Counted from the first letter of the stretch, positions 26,679 to 35,931 are shown. The stretch: DNA of 64,000 nucleotides from JAXMAR01 sp046350295 (GCA_046350295.1 JAXMAR010000003.1:1-64000), one strand, 5' to 3'. Numbers and translations are program-made. Notes: a model not told the origin generated them from the sequence alone.

Positions 26679-27092
26679 ATGCCGAGCCCTACTCGTCTGT
26701 TTCTTCTCGCTTTCTTTCTCCTCCCGAGCCTGTGCGGTTGCGGCGGAGGCGCCGGGAATGTCTCGGGCTCCGTCGAATACAACGGCAAGCCCGTCAAGGT
26801 CGGGGAAGTGAACTTCTACGGCGCCGACGGCGTGCCTCACGGCGCCAAGGTCGATAGCGACGGCAAGTACGCCATCAAGGGCGTGCCCACCGGCAAGTGC
26901 AAGGTCGTCGTCATCGCCCTCAATCCCAAAGACCTGCCTTCGGGCATCCGCGACGGCAAACGCATCGGGCCCGACGAGGCCGATGTCAAGAACTGGCAGG
27001 CGCTGCCGAAGAAGTACGAAGATCTCGCGACTTCCGGCCTGGAGTTCGACGTGAAGAGCGGCGACAACACCATCCCCATCAGTCTCAAGTAG
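26679..27092 (+). CDS. Lipoprotein with carboxypeptidase-regulatory-like fold
   Basis: 137 residues from ATG 26,679; an in-frame ATG at 26,649 gives a His-rich non-signal extension and is less likely. The signal ends in a lipobox-like LPSLCGC, with two close Cys. The mature part (VSGSVEYNGKPVKVGEVNFYGADG, DGKYAIKGVPTGKCKVVVIA) has the beta-sandwich pattern of carboxypeptidase regulatory-like/transthyretin-like domains. It is a common companion of DUF1559 genes in planctomycetes. Its last 8 bases overlap the end of the convergent hisN gene. Confidence 0.82.
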   Translation: MPSPTRLFLLAFFLLPSLCGCGGGAGNVSGSVEYNGKPVKVGEVNFYGADGVPHGAKVDSDGKYAIKGVPTGKCKVVVIALNPKDLPSGIRDGKRIGPDEADVKNWQALPKKYEDLATSGLEFDVKSGDNTIPISLK

Positions 27093-27888
27093 CAGGGCCG
27101 TCCGCATTCAAGAGCCGCAGCACTTCCTCGTGCAAGAGCCCGTTCGTCGCCAGCACGTCGGGCCGCTCGATGTCGCGCGCGCCGTCCCAGGCGGTGATCC
27201 GGCCACCCGCTTCCTCGATGAGCGGGACCAAAGCCCCCAGGTCCCAGGCGTGCACGCCTTGCTCGAGCATGATGTCGCCCGAACCCTGCGCGACCAGCAC
27301 GAAGCCGTAGAAGTCGCCGAAGCCGCGCTGCCGTTGCGTCTGCGCCGCCAGCTGGAGGAACGCCTTCTCGACGCCGGCGCGCGTGAACCACGTGATGCTC
27401 GAGTAGAAAAGATGCGCTTCTTTGAGCGTGTCGACCTTCGAGACATGGATCGGCCGGTCGTCGCGGAAGGCGCCGTCGCCGCGCAGCGCCCGGAACGTCT
27501 GACCGAGGGCGGGCAGGTAGGTGACGCCCGCGATCGGCTCCCCCTTGTATTCCAGGCCGACGAGGGTGGCCCAGAGCGGGACGCCGCGCACGAAGCTGCG
27601 CGTGCCGTCGATCGGATCGATGATCCAGCGGAAGCCGGACGACCCGGCGCGGGTCCCGGACTCCTCGCCGAGGAAGCCGTCGTCCGGGAACTTGCCCAGC
27701 AGCGTCGCGCGCAACAGCTGCTCGGCGCCCTTGTCCGCGAGGGTGACGGGGGAGTGGTCGGCCTTCCACTCGACGGCGACGTCGCTATCGAAGTAGCGCA
27801 GGGCAAACTGCCCGGCTTCGCGCGCGGCGTCGAGGGCGACATGGTAACGGTCTTTGGCGGCGGGGTTCACGTGGGGCGCTTTCGTCAA
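27085..27888 (-). CDS. hisN: Histidinol-phosphatase-type inositol monophosphatase family enzyme
   Basis: 267 residues, the family length. Metal-binding motifs are in place: GEESG near residue 75, IIDPIDGTRSF near residues 89-99, and the C-terminal WDLGALVPLIEEAGG near residue 216. HisN members dephosphorylate histidinol phosphate in histidine biosynthesis, but the IMPase fold also covers inositol and other sugar phosphatases, so the exact substrate is not certain. The Arg after DGT is typical of the HisN subgroup. Its start overlaps the stop of the upstream small exported protein gene (ATGA). Confidence 0.85.
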   Translation of the reverse strand: MTKAPHVNPAAKDRYHVALDAAREAGQFALRYFDSDVAVEWKADHSPVTLADKGAEQLLRATLLGKFPDDGFLGEESGTRAGSSGFRWIIDPIDGTRSFVRGVPLWATLVGLEYKGEPIAGVTYLPALGQTFRALRGDGAFRDDRPIHVSKVDTLKEAHLFYSSITWFTRAGVEKAFLQLAAQTQRQRGFGDFYGFVLVAQGSGDIMLEQGVHAWDLGALVPLIEEAGGRITAWDGARDIERPDVLATNGLLHEEVLRLLNADGPAT

Positions 27889-28199
27889 TAGCCGGAGAGG
27901 ACCCAGATGGAGACGAGCTTCCTGTCGGCGGCCTGATCGAATGTGAAGTACCAGAACTCTCTCGAATCGCCGAGGCTCCTCACAATGGTTTTCGTCTGCC
28001 GTAGCTCCTTCGGGAAGATGTTGGGCATCTCGCTCATCTTGCGGCCGAGCGCGATGGTGGTGTTCTGAAAGCAGACGGCGACGATGTCGCCCTTGTTATC
28101 GTAGCGTATTTGATCCCTTGTCTCCCGGGCGTGGGCGCAGGGCGCCACGGCGGTCAGAAGGAGGAATATGCACGCCAGTGAGGTCGGTTTTGTAACCAT
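27885..28199 (-). CDS. Small exported protein, unknown function
   Basis: 104 residues from ATG 28,199, chosen because a signal peptide follows directly (SLACIFLLLTAVAPCAHA). The mature part is about 80 residues (YDNKGDIVAVCFQNTTIALGRKM; FWYFTFDQAADRKLVSIWVLSGY) with one Cys. I do not recognise the family. It is the middle gene of a minus-strand run (DUF4058, this gene, hisN), with 13 bases to the first and a 4-base overlap to the last. Confidence 0.65.
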   Translation of the reverse strand: MVTKPTSLACIFLLLTAVAPCAHARETRDQIRYDNKGDIVAVCFQNTTIALGRKMSEMPNIFPKELRQTKTIVRSLGDSREFWYFTFDQAADRKLVSIWVLSGY

Positions 28200-28212
28200 C
28201 TCGCCTCTCTGA

Positions 28213-29034
28213 TCATGGGCCGCCATTGCGGGTGGAGTTTTGTTGGTCAACGGCCTTCGCCAGAATTGCCTGCGCCCAGGCGGCATCCTCGGCGGAAAGG
28301 GGCGGCACGGCCGGGCGTGAGTAATCGATCAGCAAATACAGGCGCGCCACGTCGTAGATCTGATCGAGAATCTGCTGCAAGGACACGACAACGTCGCCGT
28401 CCGCTGGGACCAGGGGCACGGCGATATTCGGCAGTGGATTGCGAACCGAGATCGGCCAGACCTGACGCGTGTCGGCTCCCGCGCGGGCAAGGCAGACGAG
28501 ATAGTCCCAGGGAGTGTATTCCGTCAGCTCGTCGAGCGACGCGGCCACCGTATGGCAGCCGTAGCGGAGCAGGTCGATCTCCAGCAAGTTCGTGCCCGAG
28601 GCGAGCATCATCTCCTGTTTCTTCGTGTACTGGGCTCGGCCATCGGACGACGGCTTCTTGTTGCTCGGGCTGAGAACCTCGATGCCCGTGACGATGCGAC
28701 CCGGTTCCTTTGGCTTGATGATTTCGATATAGGGCTCGCGAATTTCGCGCTCCTTCGCCCGGATGTTGACCCACGGCGCCACGACCAGACCCGCGCCCGA
28801 ACTCCTGGGCCCCGGCTTCGCCTTCTCGGGCGCCGCCTGCAACACGCCGACATCCGGCAACCCTTCTTGCCTGGGCCGCTCGACGACAAGCCGCTCCTGC
28901 ATCACCGCGACATAGTGCGGCGGCATGTCCCGGTTGAGAACGTCGGCCAGGGCCGTGATCAGCTTTTGATGCACGTTCTGCCAGCGCGCCGGCTCTTCCA
29001 GCCACGGATCCATGCCCGGAAACGGACTCGGCAT
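28213..29034 (-). CDS. DUF4058 family protein
   Basis: 273 residues. ATG 29,034 is preferred over the GTG two codons earlier, because AAGGAG ends 6 bases upstream of it. The N-terminal PSPFPGMDPWLEEPARWQNVHQKLI and the EVLSPSNKKP and RAQYTKKQEMMLASGTNLLEIDLLR segments define DUF4058, a family abundant in planctomycetes and cyanobacteria. The E-x(n)-EIDLLR pattern suggests a PD-(D/E)XK nuclease-like core, as has been suggested for related families. Function unknown. It directly follows the cytochrome gene, whose stop lies just upstream of its ATG, so they are probably co-transcribed. Confidence 0.82.
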   Translation of the reverse strand: MPSPFPGMDPWLEEPARWQNVHQKLITALADVLNRDMPPHYVAVMQERLVVERPRQEGLPDVGVLQAAPEKAKPGPRSSGAGLVVAPWVNIRAKEREIREPYIEIIKPKEPGRIVTGIEVLSPSNKKPSSDGRAQYTKKQEMMLASGTNLLEIDLLRYGCHTVAASLDELTEYTPWDYLVCLARAGADTRQVWPISVRNPLPNIAVPLVPADGDVVVSLQQILDQIYDVARLYLLIDYSRPAVPPLSAEDAAWAQAILAKAVDQQNSTRNGGP

Positions 29035-29036
29035 CG

Positions 29037-30929
29037 TCACTCCTTCTTCTTCGGCAGCCCCAGCGCGTGGTACGGCACCGTGTTCTCCGTCACCATCGGC
29101 GGCTCCTCGTAAGGGAGCGACTTGAGGAACTCGACCAGGTCCTCGAGTTCGTTCTTCTTCAGGTGGCTCGTCTTGCCGTGCTTGTCCTCCTTGTTGAACA
29201 CGGTGAGCACCTCCATCAGCGTCTTCGCCTTGCCGTGGTGCATGTAGGGGGCGGTCCGGTAGATGCCGAGGAGAGTCGGCGTGTCATAGGCCGGGCCCAT
29301 CTTCTCGTTGGGGTCGATCTCCTTGGACCAGGAGCCGACGTCGTGCAGGTTGAAGGGCTTCTTGAGGCTGGAGTCGGTGTAGTAGGGCCCGCTGTGGCAG
29401 CTGGCGCAGTTGACCTCCTTGTTGAAGAAGAGCCCCTTGCCGCGCTGCGCCTGCGCGCTCAGCTTGCCGGGGGCGGAGATGTGCGGCGACAGCGGGAACT
29501 CGAAGGTATTGCAGTAGATGGCGATGGCGTCCAGGTCCTTGGAGCGGCCCGAGGTTTTCTCCTCGAGCTCGATCTTCTCGAAACCGCGCTTGAGCTTCAT
29601 CGTCCCCTTGATGAGGCCCGGCCCCGCCATGAGCCGGCTGCGGATCGTGTACTCGAAGTCCTGCACCTCGTCGCGGTCGGCGGACCAGTGGAGCGGATGA
29701 GTGTGGGCCAGGCCGTAGAGGGCGGTGGTCTTGCGCAGGCCCTCGGGGTTGCTCCAGGCGCGGGCGTCGTGATGGCCGTCGGGGTGGCAGGAGGAGCAGG
29801 CGATCCAGCGGGCGCTCGTCATCGGGAAGTTGGCGGTGTTGAAGAGGACCTTGCCGCGGATCCATTCCGGCGTCTTGGCCGGCTCGCATACCTTGATTTT
29901 CCCCTTCACCGCCATCGTCTTGGCGTCATGGACCGAGACCTCGAAGTCGAGGAAGTTGTAGATGTAGACCGCCTGGCCGTCGGGGCTGACGCGCACCGCC
30001 CGCGGGTTGGTCCCGGTGCGCGACGGCAGGCTGATGCGCGATACTTCTTGATAGTCGTCATCGACGACGTTGCACATGTTCATGTCGTTGGTGCCGGCGT
30101 AGATGATGTAGAAGCGCTTGCCGTCGGGCGCGATGTCGCTCTCCCACGGGTTGGTCACCACGTAGACGCTGTTGAACGTGTCCATGCCGATGGAAATGCG
30201 TCGCTTGCCCGGCCCCGCCTTCAAGTCGCAGATCGATAGCTGCGGGAAGATGGAACCCCGGCCATCGGTGATGTGGATGATCGAGCGGATGTGGGCCAGG
30301 TAGGCCTTGGGCCGGGTGGGGTGCAGCAGGACATGGCGGGCAAGGTTGTCGGTGCTGTGTCCTTTCCAGGATTCGACGACTTCCGCCTTGCCGAGGTCAA
30401 CCGCGTTGAGGATGCCGGAGTAGAACTCGCTGACGTAGACGCGCTTCTCATCCGGGGCGAGGGCGATGCCGCGGACGTGGCTGCCGGCCGGAATCTCGCG
30501 GATCACTTTGCGGGAGGCCGTGTCGATCTCACTGACCAGGCCGGGGTATTCATGCGTCACCCAGGCCCGCGTGCCGTCCTTGTTGACGACGACGCCGTAC
30601 GGCTCCGCCTTCGTCGTGACCTTTTCGAGAACCGTGCCCTTGTCGGCGTCGATGAAGACCACCGCGCTGCCTTCGTAAAGAGTGACGACGGCGGTCGGGC
30701 CGGCGCCGATCCACGAAACACCCTCTGGCTTCTTGCCGACCTTGATCTCGTGGAGGACGGCCTTCTTCTCGGCATCGACGATCGAAACCGTGCCGTTGTC
30801 GGTGTTGGCGACGAGGAGGCGTTTGCTGTCGCGCGACACGTCCATGAGGCTGTTGCTTGTGTTGGCGCAAAGCCCGGCGGGCGCAAGAAGGAGCGTGACA
30901 ACAGCGATGAGACGGCGCGGCGAAGGCAT
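29037..30929 (-). CDS. YVTN-type beta-propeller fused to di-heme cytochrome c domain
   Basis: 630 residues from ATG 30,929, followed by a signal peptide (LIAVVTLLLAPAGLCA). Residues about 25-340 are a YNCE/YVTN propeller (LLVANTDNGTVSIVDAEKKAV, RVYVSEFYSGILNAVDL, AVYIYNFLDFEVSVHD). The C-terminal third binds two c-type hemes: CSSCH (about residue 376) and CASCH (about 516). PTLLGIYRTAPYMHHGKAKTL, with a candidate distal Met, resembles the MauG/di-heme peroxidase family. It is expected in the periplasm in electron transfer or oxidation. Any partner is unknown; DUF4058 and hisN downstream do not suggest one. Confidence 0.88.
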   Translation of the reverse strand: MPSPRRLIAVVTLLLAPAGLCANTSNSLMDVSRDSKRLLVANTDNGTVSIVDAEKKAVLHEIKVGKKPEGVSWIGAGPTAVVTLYEGSAVVFIDADKGTVLEKVTTKAEPYGVVVNKDGTRAWVTHEYPGLVSEIDTASRKVIREIPAGSHVRGIALAPDEKRVYVSEFYSGILNAVDLGKAEVVESWKGHSTDNLARHVLLHPTRPKAYLAHIRSIIHITDGRGSIFPQLSICDLKAGPGKRRISIGMDTFNSVYVVTNPWESDIAPDGKRFYIIYAGTNDMNMCNVVDDDYQEVSRISLPSRTGTNPRAVRVSPDGQAVYIYNFLDFEVSVHDAKTMAVKGKIKVCEPAKTPEWIRGKVLFNTANFPMTSARWIACSSCHPDGHHDARAWSNPEGLRKTTALYGLAHTHPLHWSADRDEVQDFEYTIRSRLMAGPGLIKGTMKLKRGFEKIELEEKTSGRSKDLDAIAIYCNTFEFPLSPHISAPGKLSAQAQRGKGLFFNKEVNCASCHSGPYYTDSSLKKPFNLHDVGSWSKEIDPNEKMGPAYDTPTLLGIYRTAPYMHHGKAKTLMEVLTVFNKEDKHGKTSHLKKNELEDLVEFLKSLPYEEPPMVTENTVPYHALGLPKKKE

Positions 30930-31216
30930 GGACGGAGTCCCCCGGAAAACGAGAAAAAACCAAGGTCGATTGTACTGCAAAAAACGCAACCGTTCACCGG
31001 GGCCAAACAAGACAGCCCCGGGGAACACCCTGGCGCCGGGTCTTTACTGACAGCTGCGCAAAGGAGATCAAGTCCCTCAGTCGTAACGGCCTGTGTTTTC
31101 CGGGAAATCCTCGCCTTCCAACTTGACGTTCTTTGCGCAGCGGTCAGTAAGCCAGGTCCAGCGCACGGAGACCGTAACCCCCGAAGGCGTCAACGTAACG
31201 CCCCGGAAGGGTTCAA

Positions 31217-31596
31217 CATAACGCCCCGGAAGGGGCCAAACAAGAAAGCCCAGGGCGACGCCCTGGGACCACGAGTCGTTTCAAGCCGTGGTGCCCTGAA
31301 AGGGCAAAACAAGGTGGGCCCGAGTTGTCTCGTGCAAGACGACCTTCCCCATCGCGTCATGAACTCGGCGGTTCGTTCAGACGCGGTGGTCCTGGGCGAG
31401 AGCGCTGTCTTTTGTTTCGCCCTTACAGGGCTACCGCCGGAAGACCCGCGTGTTTTTCCCAGGGCGGCGCCCTGGGCTTTTGTTCGGCCCTTTTCAGGGC
31501 CGTGGCGCTTCCAGGGCTTTGGCGTTCAGGATGTTGGCTCCTTCGAGCGCATGGCCCGTGTTTGGCCCGTCGGCCACGGCGCCGTGGGGAATACCC
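31217..31596 (+). repeat. Large direct repeat, unit A
   Basis: Begins ACGCCCCGGAAGGGGCC and continues through CCCAGGGCGACGCCCTGGG, GAACTCGGCGGTTCGTTCAG, CCCAGGGCGGCGCCCTGGG and GGCCACGGCGCCGTGG. It is matched almost base for base by unit B 440 bases downstream. It is composed of nested palindromes, like the dispersed intergenic repeats of planctomycetes. A related fragment (GGCGCCCTGGGCTTTCTTGTTC) lies at 327-349 near the window start. Confidence 0.85.
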
Positions 31597-31656
31597 TGGC
31601 GCCGGGGCTTCACGCCAAGTCCAGCGCACGGCGACCGTAACCCCCGAAGGGGTTAA

Positions 31657-32036
31657 CGTAACGCCCCGGAAGGGGCCAAACAAGAAAGCCCAGGGCGACG
31701 CCCTGGGACCACGAGTCGTTTCAAGCCGTGGCGCCCTGAAAGGGCAAAACAAGGTGGGCCCGAGTTGTCTCGTGCAAGACGACCTTCCCCATCGCGTCAT
31801 GAACTCGGCGGTTCGTTCAGACGCGGTGGTCCTGGCGCGAGAGGCGCCGTCTTTTGTTTCGCCCTTACAGGGCTACTGCCGAAGACCCGCGTGTCTTTCC
31901 CAGGGCGGCGCCCTGGGCTTTCTTGTTCGGCCCTTTTCAGGGCCGTGGCGCTTCCAGGGCTTTGGCGTTCAGGACGTTGGCTCCTTCGAGCGCATGGCCC
32001 GTGTTTGGCCCGTCGGCCACGGCGCCGTGGCATCAT
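31657..32036 (+). repeat. Large direct repeat, unit B
   Basis: Second copy of the unit at 31,217, differing by a few substitutions and small indels (for example GGTGCC versus GGCGCC, GCGAGAGGCGCC versus GCGAGAGCGC). The ~60-base spacer before each copy is also similar (CCGTAACCCCCGAAGG). Confidence 0.85.
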
Positions 32037-32085
32037 TCCTTGTGCAAGCGCTCCGGGCGCAAAGACGCAGCCCTGCGGCGGCCAT

Positions 32086-32162
32086 AACGCCCCGACCCGC
32101 AACGCCCCGACCCGCAACGCCCCGACCCGCAACGCCCCGACCCGGCAACGCCCCGACCCGGC
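32086..32162 (+). repeat. Tandem repeat of a 15-16 base unit
   Basis: AACGCCCCGACCCGC is repeated three times exactly, then about two more times with one added G. It lies just after unit B. The unit resembles the ACGCCCCGGAAGG start of the large repeat, from which it may have expanded. Confidence 0.85.
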
Positions 32163-32324
32163 AACCACGCGAACCGGCAACGCCTCGGAGGGACCGAACA
32201 AGAAAGCCCAGGGCAACGTCCTGGGTTCACGGTCGTTTGAAGCAGTGCGTCGGCCTGAAAGGGCAAAACAAGGAGGGATGTCAGAAAGCCGGCGGCCGCC
32301 CCGGCCGACGGATTGCAAAGAAAC

Positions 32325-32350
32325 AGACCCGCGCCTCGCGGCGCGGGTCT
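32325..32350 (-). terminator. Hairpin terminator, GC-rich
   Basis: AGACCCGCGCC/GGCGCGGGTCT, 11 bp perfect, 4-base loop. On the minus strand it follows the Ig-like exported protein gene by 43 bases and is trailed by GTTTCTTTG. It could also work on the plus strand (TTTCCCC). Confidence 0.75.
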
Positions 32351-32392
32351 TTCCCCTCCTCCCCCATCCGTAGCTTGTTCACGGTCGACGGC

Positions 32393-34198
32393 TCACGGCC
32401 CGACGCCGCCGTCCAGACCGCCGCTGCGCGGTGTCGTGCTGACGCCGAGGACGCGGCCGCGCGGCCGGGACAGGTCGTCGAGCGCGATCGGGTGTGTCGT
32501 CTCGCAGGTCACCGAGTTGCCCGCCATGTCGCGCACCACCATGCGGATGTAGGCGTGCGATGCGACGTCGTGCGGCGGCGACCAGCGGTGCGCCCCATCG
32601 TTCTTGAGTCCCTTGGCGATCGGCGTCCACGGCCCTTCCCGGGTCGTCGCGAAGTAGAGGTCGATCGGTTCATCGGCCAGCTTCTTGTCGCGGGCGTTCC
32701 AGCTGATGACCATCGAGCCGTCGTCGGCGCCGCTGGGCCGGACCGCGGTGATCTCGCCGCTCGGCCGGGTCAGGTCGACCTCGATCCAGTAATCGGGCTG
32801 ATCGCCGGGTTGCGGCGGGACGCCGCCGAAGCCGCGGCCGTTGGTGACGACCAGGCTGACGCCGAAGACGCCTTCGCCGGGCAGGGTCACCTCGACCGGG
32901 CTCTTCTGCTTCTTGTCCTCGCCGATCTTTTGCCAGGACTGGCCGGAGTCCTTGGTCATCCACACCTCGACGCGGCCGACGCCGGAGACGCCGGCGGCCT
33001 CGATCTTGTAGTCCAGGTAGACGCGGGTACTGTTGGAGACGTGCAGGTTGACGGGCGTCGTTTCCCGGCTCGTCGCCGGCGGCGTCACGTCGCGCGTCTC
33101 CAGCCGCGGCTCACGGCTCGGCAACGTGATCACCTTGGACGCCTCGCTCTTCGCCGGCAGCTCCACGCTGAGCGGGGCCGATTTGTCCGGCCGCGCGCCG
33201 GCGGGGTCGAGCGTCGGCGGCATGGCCGGCAACGTCCCCTCGGTGGTCTTGGCCGAAATCACCTCGATGCGGTCCTTCGGCCCCGGAACCTCGACGATCG
33301 TGATCGGCGCCGGCGGCAGGCCCGGCGGTGTTTCCATGCGCGGCGGAGGCGGAGTCAAAACCGTCTTGCCCCCCATGGGATCGACCATGACAACGCCCGG
33401 GGCTCCGGGGGACGTCGGCGCCGGCGTCACGATCGTGCCGGGGCCGCTCGTGGCGGGAGCGGTCGCGACCGCGGGCCGCATGGCATGGACGTTGAACTCG
33501 CGCGTGGTCACGTTGCCCGCCTTGTCGGCGGCCTGGATCCGCACCATGCCGGTGGTCACCGCGATGGTCGGAATGCAGAACTGCTCGGGCAGGCCGGGGA
33601 GACAGTCGAGAGGCTGCCAGAACTTGTCCCCGCGCTGATAGAAGCAGCGGGTGCGGCTCGGATCGTAGTTGGGATCGTTGACCTCCACCAGGACGTTCTG
33701 CCCTTTGTCCGTGGACTCGGTGAGGTGCAGGTTGACCGTCGGGCTCGTGGTGTCGACCACCACGATCATCGCCGGCGCTTCCTTGTTCACATCGGCCGGG
33801 ACCGAGCGGCCCATGCGATCGACGGTGACGACGTTGAACGCGTACTCGCCTTCGCTGGGGGCGCGGTAGCTGAAGAGCGTCTGCGTCGGCGGCACGCGCT
33901 CCTTGAGCGTCCACGGGGAGGTCGGCGTCTCCTTGACGTAGAGCTGCACCTCCTTGAGCTGCGGCCGGACACTGTTGTCCAGCAAGATCGGCAAGTTGAT
34001 GATGTTTTTGTTGACGATGCAGCGTTGCGGGGCCTGCGCGTCGGCGCCGCCGGTCGAGGCAAGCAGAAGCGGCAGGGCCAGGAAACGGCGGGCCCAGCGT
34101 TTGAGCCAGGCGGGCAGCCGGGCGCTTGCCACCCAGCTCCGCGCTCCCGGCGCCTGACTTTTGACTCCTGCCCCGTGAATGTTGCGGCACACGGTCAT
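32393..34198 (-). CDS. Exported protein with Ig-like/beta-sandwich repeats
   Basis: 601 residues from ATG 34,198. The N-terminus has a long basic leader and then a hydrophobic stretch (RFLALPLLLASTGGADA, about residues 38-54), so it is exported. Two or three similar beta-sandwich domains follow (LYVKETPTSPWTLKERVPP, PSEGEYAFNVVTVDRMGR; VWMTKDSGQSWQKIGEDKK, GVFGVSLVVTNGRG; LYFATTREGPWTPIAKGL, AYIRMVVRDMAGN). They are separated by a Pro-rich linker (about 255-345). No catalytic motif is seen. A structural or binding role in the envelope is inferred. It has its own promoter and terminator. Confidence 0.78.
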   Translation of the reverse strand: MTVCRNIHGAGVKSQAPGARSWVASARLPAWLKRWARRFLALPLLLASTGGADAQAPQRCIVNKNIINLPILLDNSVRPQLKEVQLYVKETPTSPWTLKERVPPTQTLFSYRAPSEGEYAFNVVTVDRMGRSVPADVNKEAPAMIVVVDTTSPTVNLHLTESTDKGQNVLVEVNDPNYDPSRTRCFYQRGDKFWQPLDCLPGLPEQFCIPTIAVTTGMVRIQAADKAGNVTTREFNVHAMRPAVATAPATSGPGTIVTPAPTSPGAPGVVMVDPMGGKTVLTPPPPRMETPPGLPPAPITIVEVPGPKDRIEVISAKTTEGTLPAMPPTLDPAGARPDKSAPLSVELPAKSEASKVITLPSREPRLETRDVTPPATSRETTPVNLHVSNSTRVYLDYKIEAAGVSGVGRVEVWMTKDSGQSWQKIGEDKKQKSPVEVTLPGEGVFGVSLVVTNGRGFGGVPPQPGDQPDYWIEVDLTRPSGEITAVRPSGADDGSMVISWNARDKKLADEPIDLYFATTREGPWTPIAKGLKNDGAHRWSPPHDVASHAYIRMVVRDMAGNSVTCETTHPIALDDLSRPRGRVLGVSTTPRSGGLDGGVGP

Positions 34199-34317
34199 TG
34201 GACGGTCCCCTTCCCCAAAAAGCCGGCCTGACGGCCCCCAGTTGCCCACCGGCCGGCTGGTCCGAAAGCGGCGCACTCCCCTCCGGCGCCAGTGATTTAT
34301 TTGAAGCGTGGGGCGGG

Positions 34318-34346
34318 CTTATAAAGGCGAGGGGGAGGTTCGTCAA
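34318..34346 (-). promoter_or_regulatory. Promoter of the Ig-like exported protein gene
   Basis: On the minus strand TTGACG (34,341-34,346) and TATAAG (34,318-34,323) are separated by 17 bases, about 120 bases upstream of the ATG at 34,198. Confidence 0.7.
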
Positions 34347-34447
34347 GCCCGGATTATGGGGATATTGCTGTAGGGGGCTTGGCGCCGCAAAGAGGACGGG
34401 GCCTTTCGGCGTGTCGGCGTCACGCCGGGACGCGCGCCGTGGTCCGG

Positions 34448-34476
34448 TTGACGGCGCTTTTGGCGCGTCGTATCAT
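34448..34476 (+). promoter_or_regulatory. Promoter of tRNA-Phe
   Basis: TTGACG (34,448-34,453), 17 bases, TATCAT (34,471-34,476). The expected start of transcription is about 24 bases before the tRNA. Confidence 0.75.
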
Positions 34477-34506
34477 GGTTATCTCCCGGCGAAAGCCGGG
34501 TGGAAA

Positions 34507-34579
34507 GGTGAGGTAGCTCAGCTGGTAGAGCGGAGCCCTGAAAAGGCTTAGGTCGCCGGTTCAATCCCGGCCCTCACCA
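34507..34579 (+). tRNA. tRNA-Phe (GAA)
   Basis: A complete 73-base cloverleaf. Acceptor GGTGAGG/CCTCACC, D stem GCTC/GAGC with loop AGCTGGTA, anticodon stem GAGCC/GGCTT with loop CTGAAAA (anticodon GAA), variable AGGTC, T stem GCCGG/CCGGC with TTCAATC, discriminator A. CCA is not encoded (ACTC follows). It is the last backbone gene; an integrase remnant follows, so its 3' end is the probable attachment site of the island. Confidence 0.96.
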
Positions 34580-34588
34580 CTCAGGAGC

Positions 34589-34624
34589 AAGGCCATAAGT
34601 CAAAACGACTTGTGGCCTTTTTCG
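34589..34624 (+). terminator. Terminator of tRNA-Phe
   Basis: AAGGCCATAAGT/ACTTGTGGCCTT, 12 bp with one G-T pair, loop CAAAACG, followed by TTTTTC. It begins 10 bases after the tRNA. Confidence 0.9.
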
Positions 34625-34717
34625 TTCGTGGGCGAGCCGGAAACAGCCGCTTTGGTAGTTTTCCGGGTAGTATTCACAGCCCATTTTTCGGGGGGTTGTG
34701 CGTAGTTGGAGCATTCC

Positions 34718-35931
34718 ATGCCCTGACCGCCTAAGCCGTATCGCAAGAACGGTTGGTTCGTCACGTCGGTTCGGAGGCGTAAAGCACCGTAAGCTTTGCC
34801 CGGTTGACGATGGGAAGCGAAAAGCGAAAGACATCCTGGCGACTATGCCTGCCCCGGCAGCAGCGGCCGAACGGCACGTCGGTCCGTCGGAGCGAGCGGC
34901 GTTCGCCGACATTACCGTCCTGGCGGTCCTTCGAGACTTTCTGGACTTCAAACGGCCGAACACGGCTCGGGCTGGCCTATAGGGACTATGTGGCTCGGCT
35001 CAAGCCTTCGGAGACGAGGTTTGGTTGTGTTTCGCTCCGCTCGCTGAGTGAGGTGCAGGGCCTTGAGTACCGAGCCTGGCTTCATCGCGAACGCGGCTGG
35101 CGACGGAATGACAGGACGTTTGTGGGCATGAAGCCGGCAGCGGTAAAACAGCAAGATTCGAGCGGCGAAGACATTCCTGAACTGGGTCGCGGACCCCAAG
35201 CGGCACCACCAATACGCCCTGGCATACAATCCGTGGAAAGACGTAGACCTTCTTCCCGAACGCTCGCGAGAGCGAATCATCACCGACGACGAGTTCGGGG
35301 TTGCTGGAGAACTGCACAGACGGCAACGTGAGCAGCGCAGTCGACTTTCGCGAAGCCCTCTCGGTCATGCGGCACACCACCATGCGGCCGGGCGAGTCAG
35401 CCAAGCGCGCTGGGACTACATCCAGTGGGCGGGTCACCGCATTGTCTACCCGCTCGATGTCATCAAGACGCGTCGTCGCCGGTCGGTCACCATGCTCGCC
35501 GGTCGTCGAGCAGGTGCTGCTTGGCAGGAAGAAACGCCTGGAGGCGGCCGGCATCAAGCCTGACGCCGCGGTGTCCCAAGCGTCGGCAAGAATCAGGCCG
35601 GTAAGCGAACGGCAAATGCGGCTGATAGGCTCCATCAAGTGCGACAGCTTCAGTCAGCGGTTCAGGCGTCTGGTGCAACGCTGCGTAGCGAAGGGACTCA
35701 TCGAGCACGAGCGGGCCGGCGAGCGTCTCGTCTCGTACTCAACGCGTCATACGCGGATTACCGAGTTGTTCGTTGAAGGGAACGATACGGCCATCGCCAT
35801 GCGCAAGAGGCCGGTCACGCCATTCCCTCAACAACTGAGCGGTACAAGCATCTTCGCTCCGGGGCTTCATTACAAGCGTCATCCGGCAGCGGGCCGGTCA
35901 GAAACTCGCGGCAAACAACGGTGTCGATTAA
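34718..35931 (+). pseudogene. Tyrosine recombinase/integrase, degenerate
   Basis: ATG 34,718 is followed by a stop at codon 3, then PPKPYRKNGWFVTSVGGVKHRKLC. Then come a core-binding part (ITVLAVLRDFLDF, AYRDYVARLKP) and TFLNWVADPKR with ERSRERIITDDEF. The catalytic domain follows in changing frames: RHTTMRPGE (Arg), WDYIQWAGHRIVYPLDVIKTRRRRS (Lys region), YSTRHTRITELF (His-x-x-Arg), EAGHAIPSTTERYKH (His and Tyr nucleophile), and a tail ending AANNGVD at 35,931. At least five frameshifts plus the early stop make it inactive. It lies 138 bases after tRNA-Phe in the same direction, the usual layout of an integrated element. Confidence 0.9.

Larger units (their letters stand above)
30930..32392. 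other. 1.46-kb repeat-filled intergenic region
   Basis: No gene is supported here. Long open frames exist on the plus strand but run through two copies of one repeat and have no ribosome sites. The region carries two ~375-bp repeat units, a 15-bp tandem array, many GGGC(G/A)ACGCCCTGGG palindromes and a terminator hairpin. Confidence 0.8.

Noticed and set aside
32086..32162. Possible CRISPR array
   Set aside because: The 15-base units are directly adjacent with no spacers, so it is a simple tandem repeat. No other spaced repeats and no cas genes were seen in the window.
31325..34231. 968-codon plus-strand frame
   Set aside because: It passes through both large repeats, the tandem array and then antisense to the Ig-like gene; no start signal and low-complexity translation.
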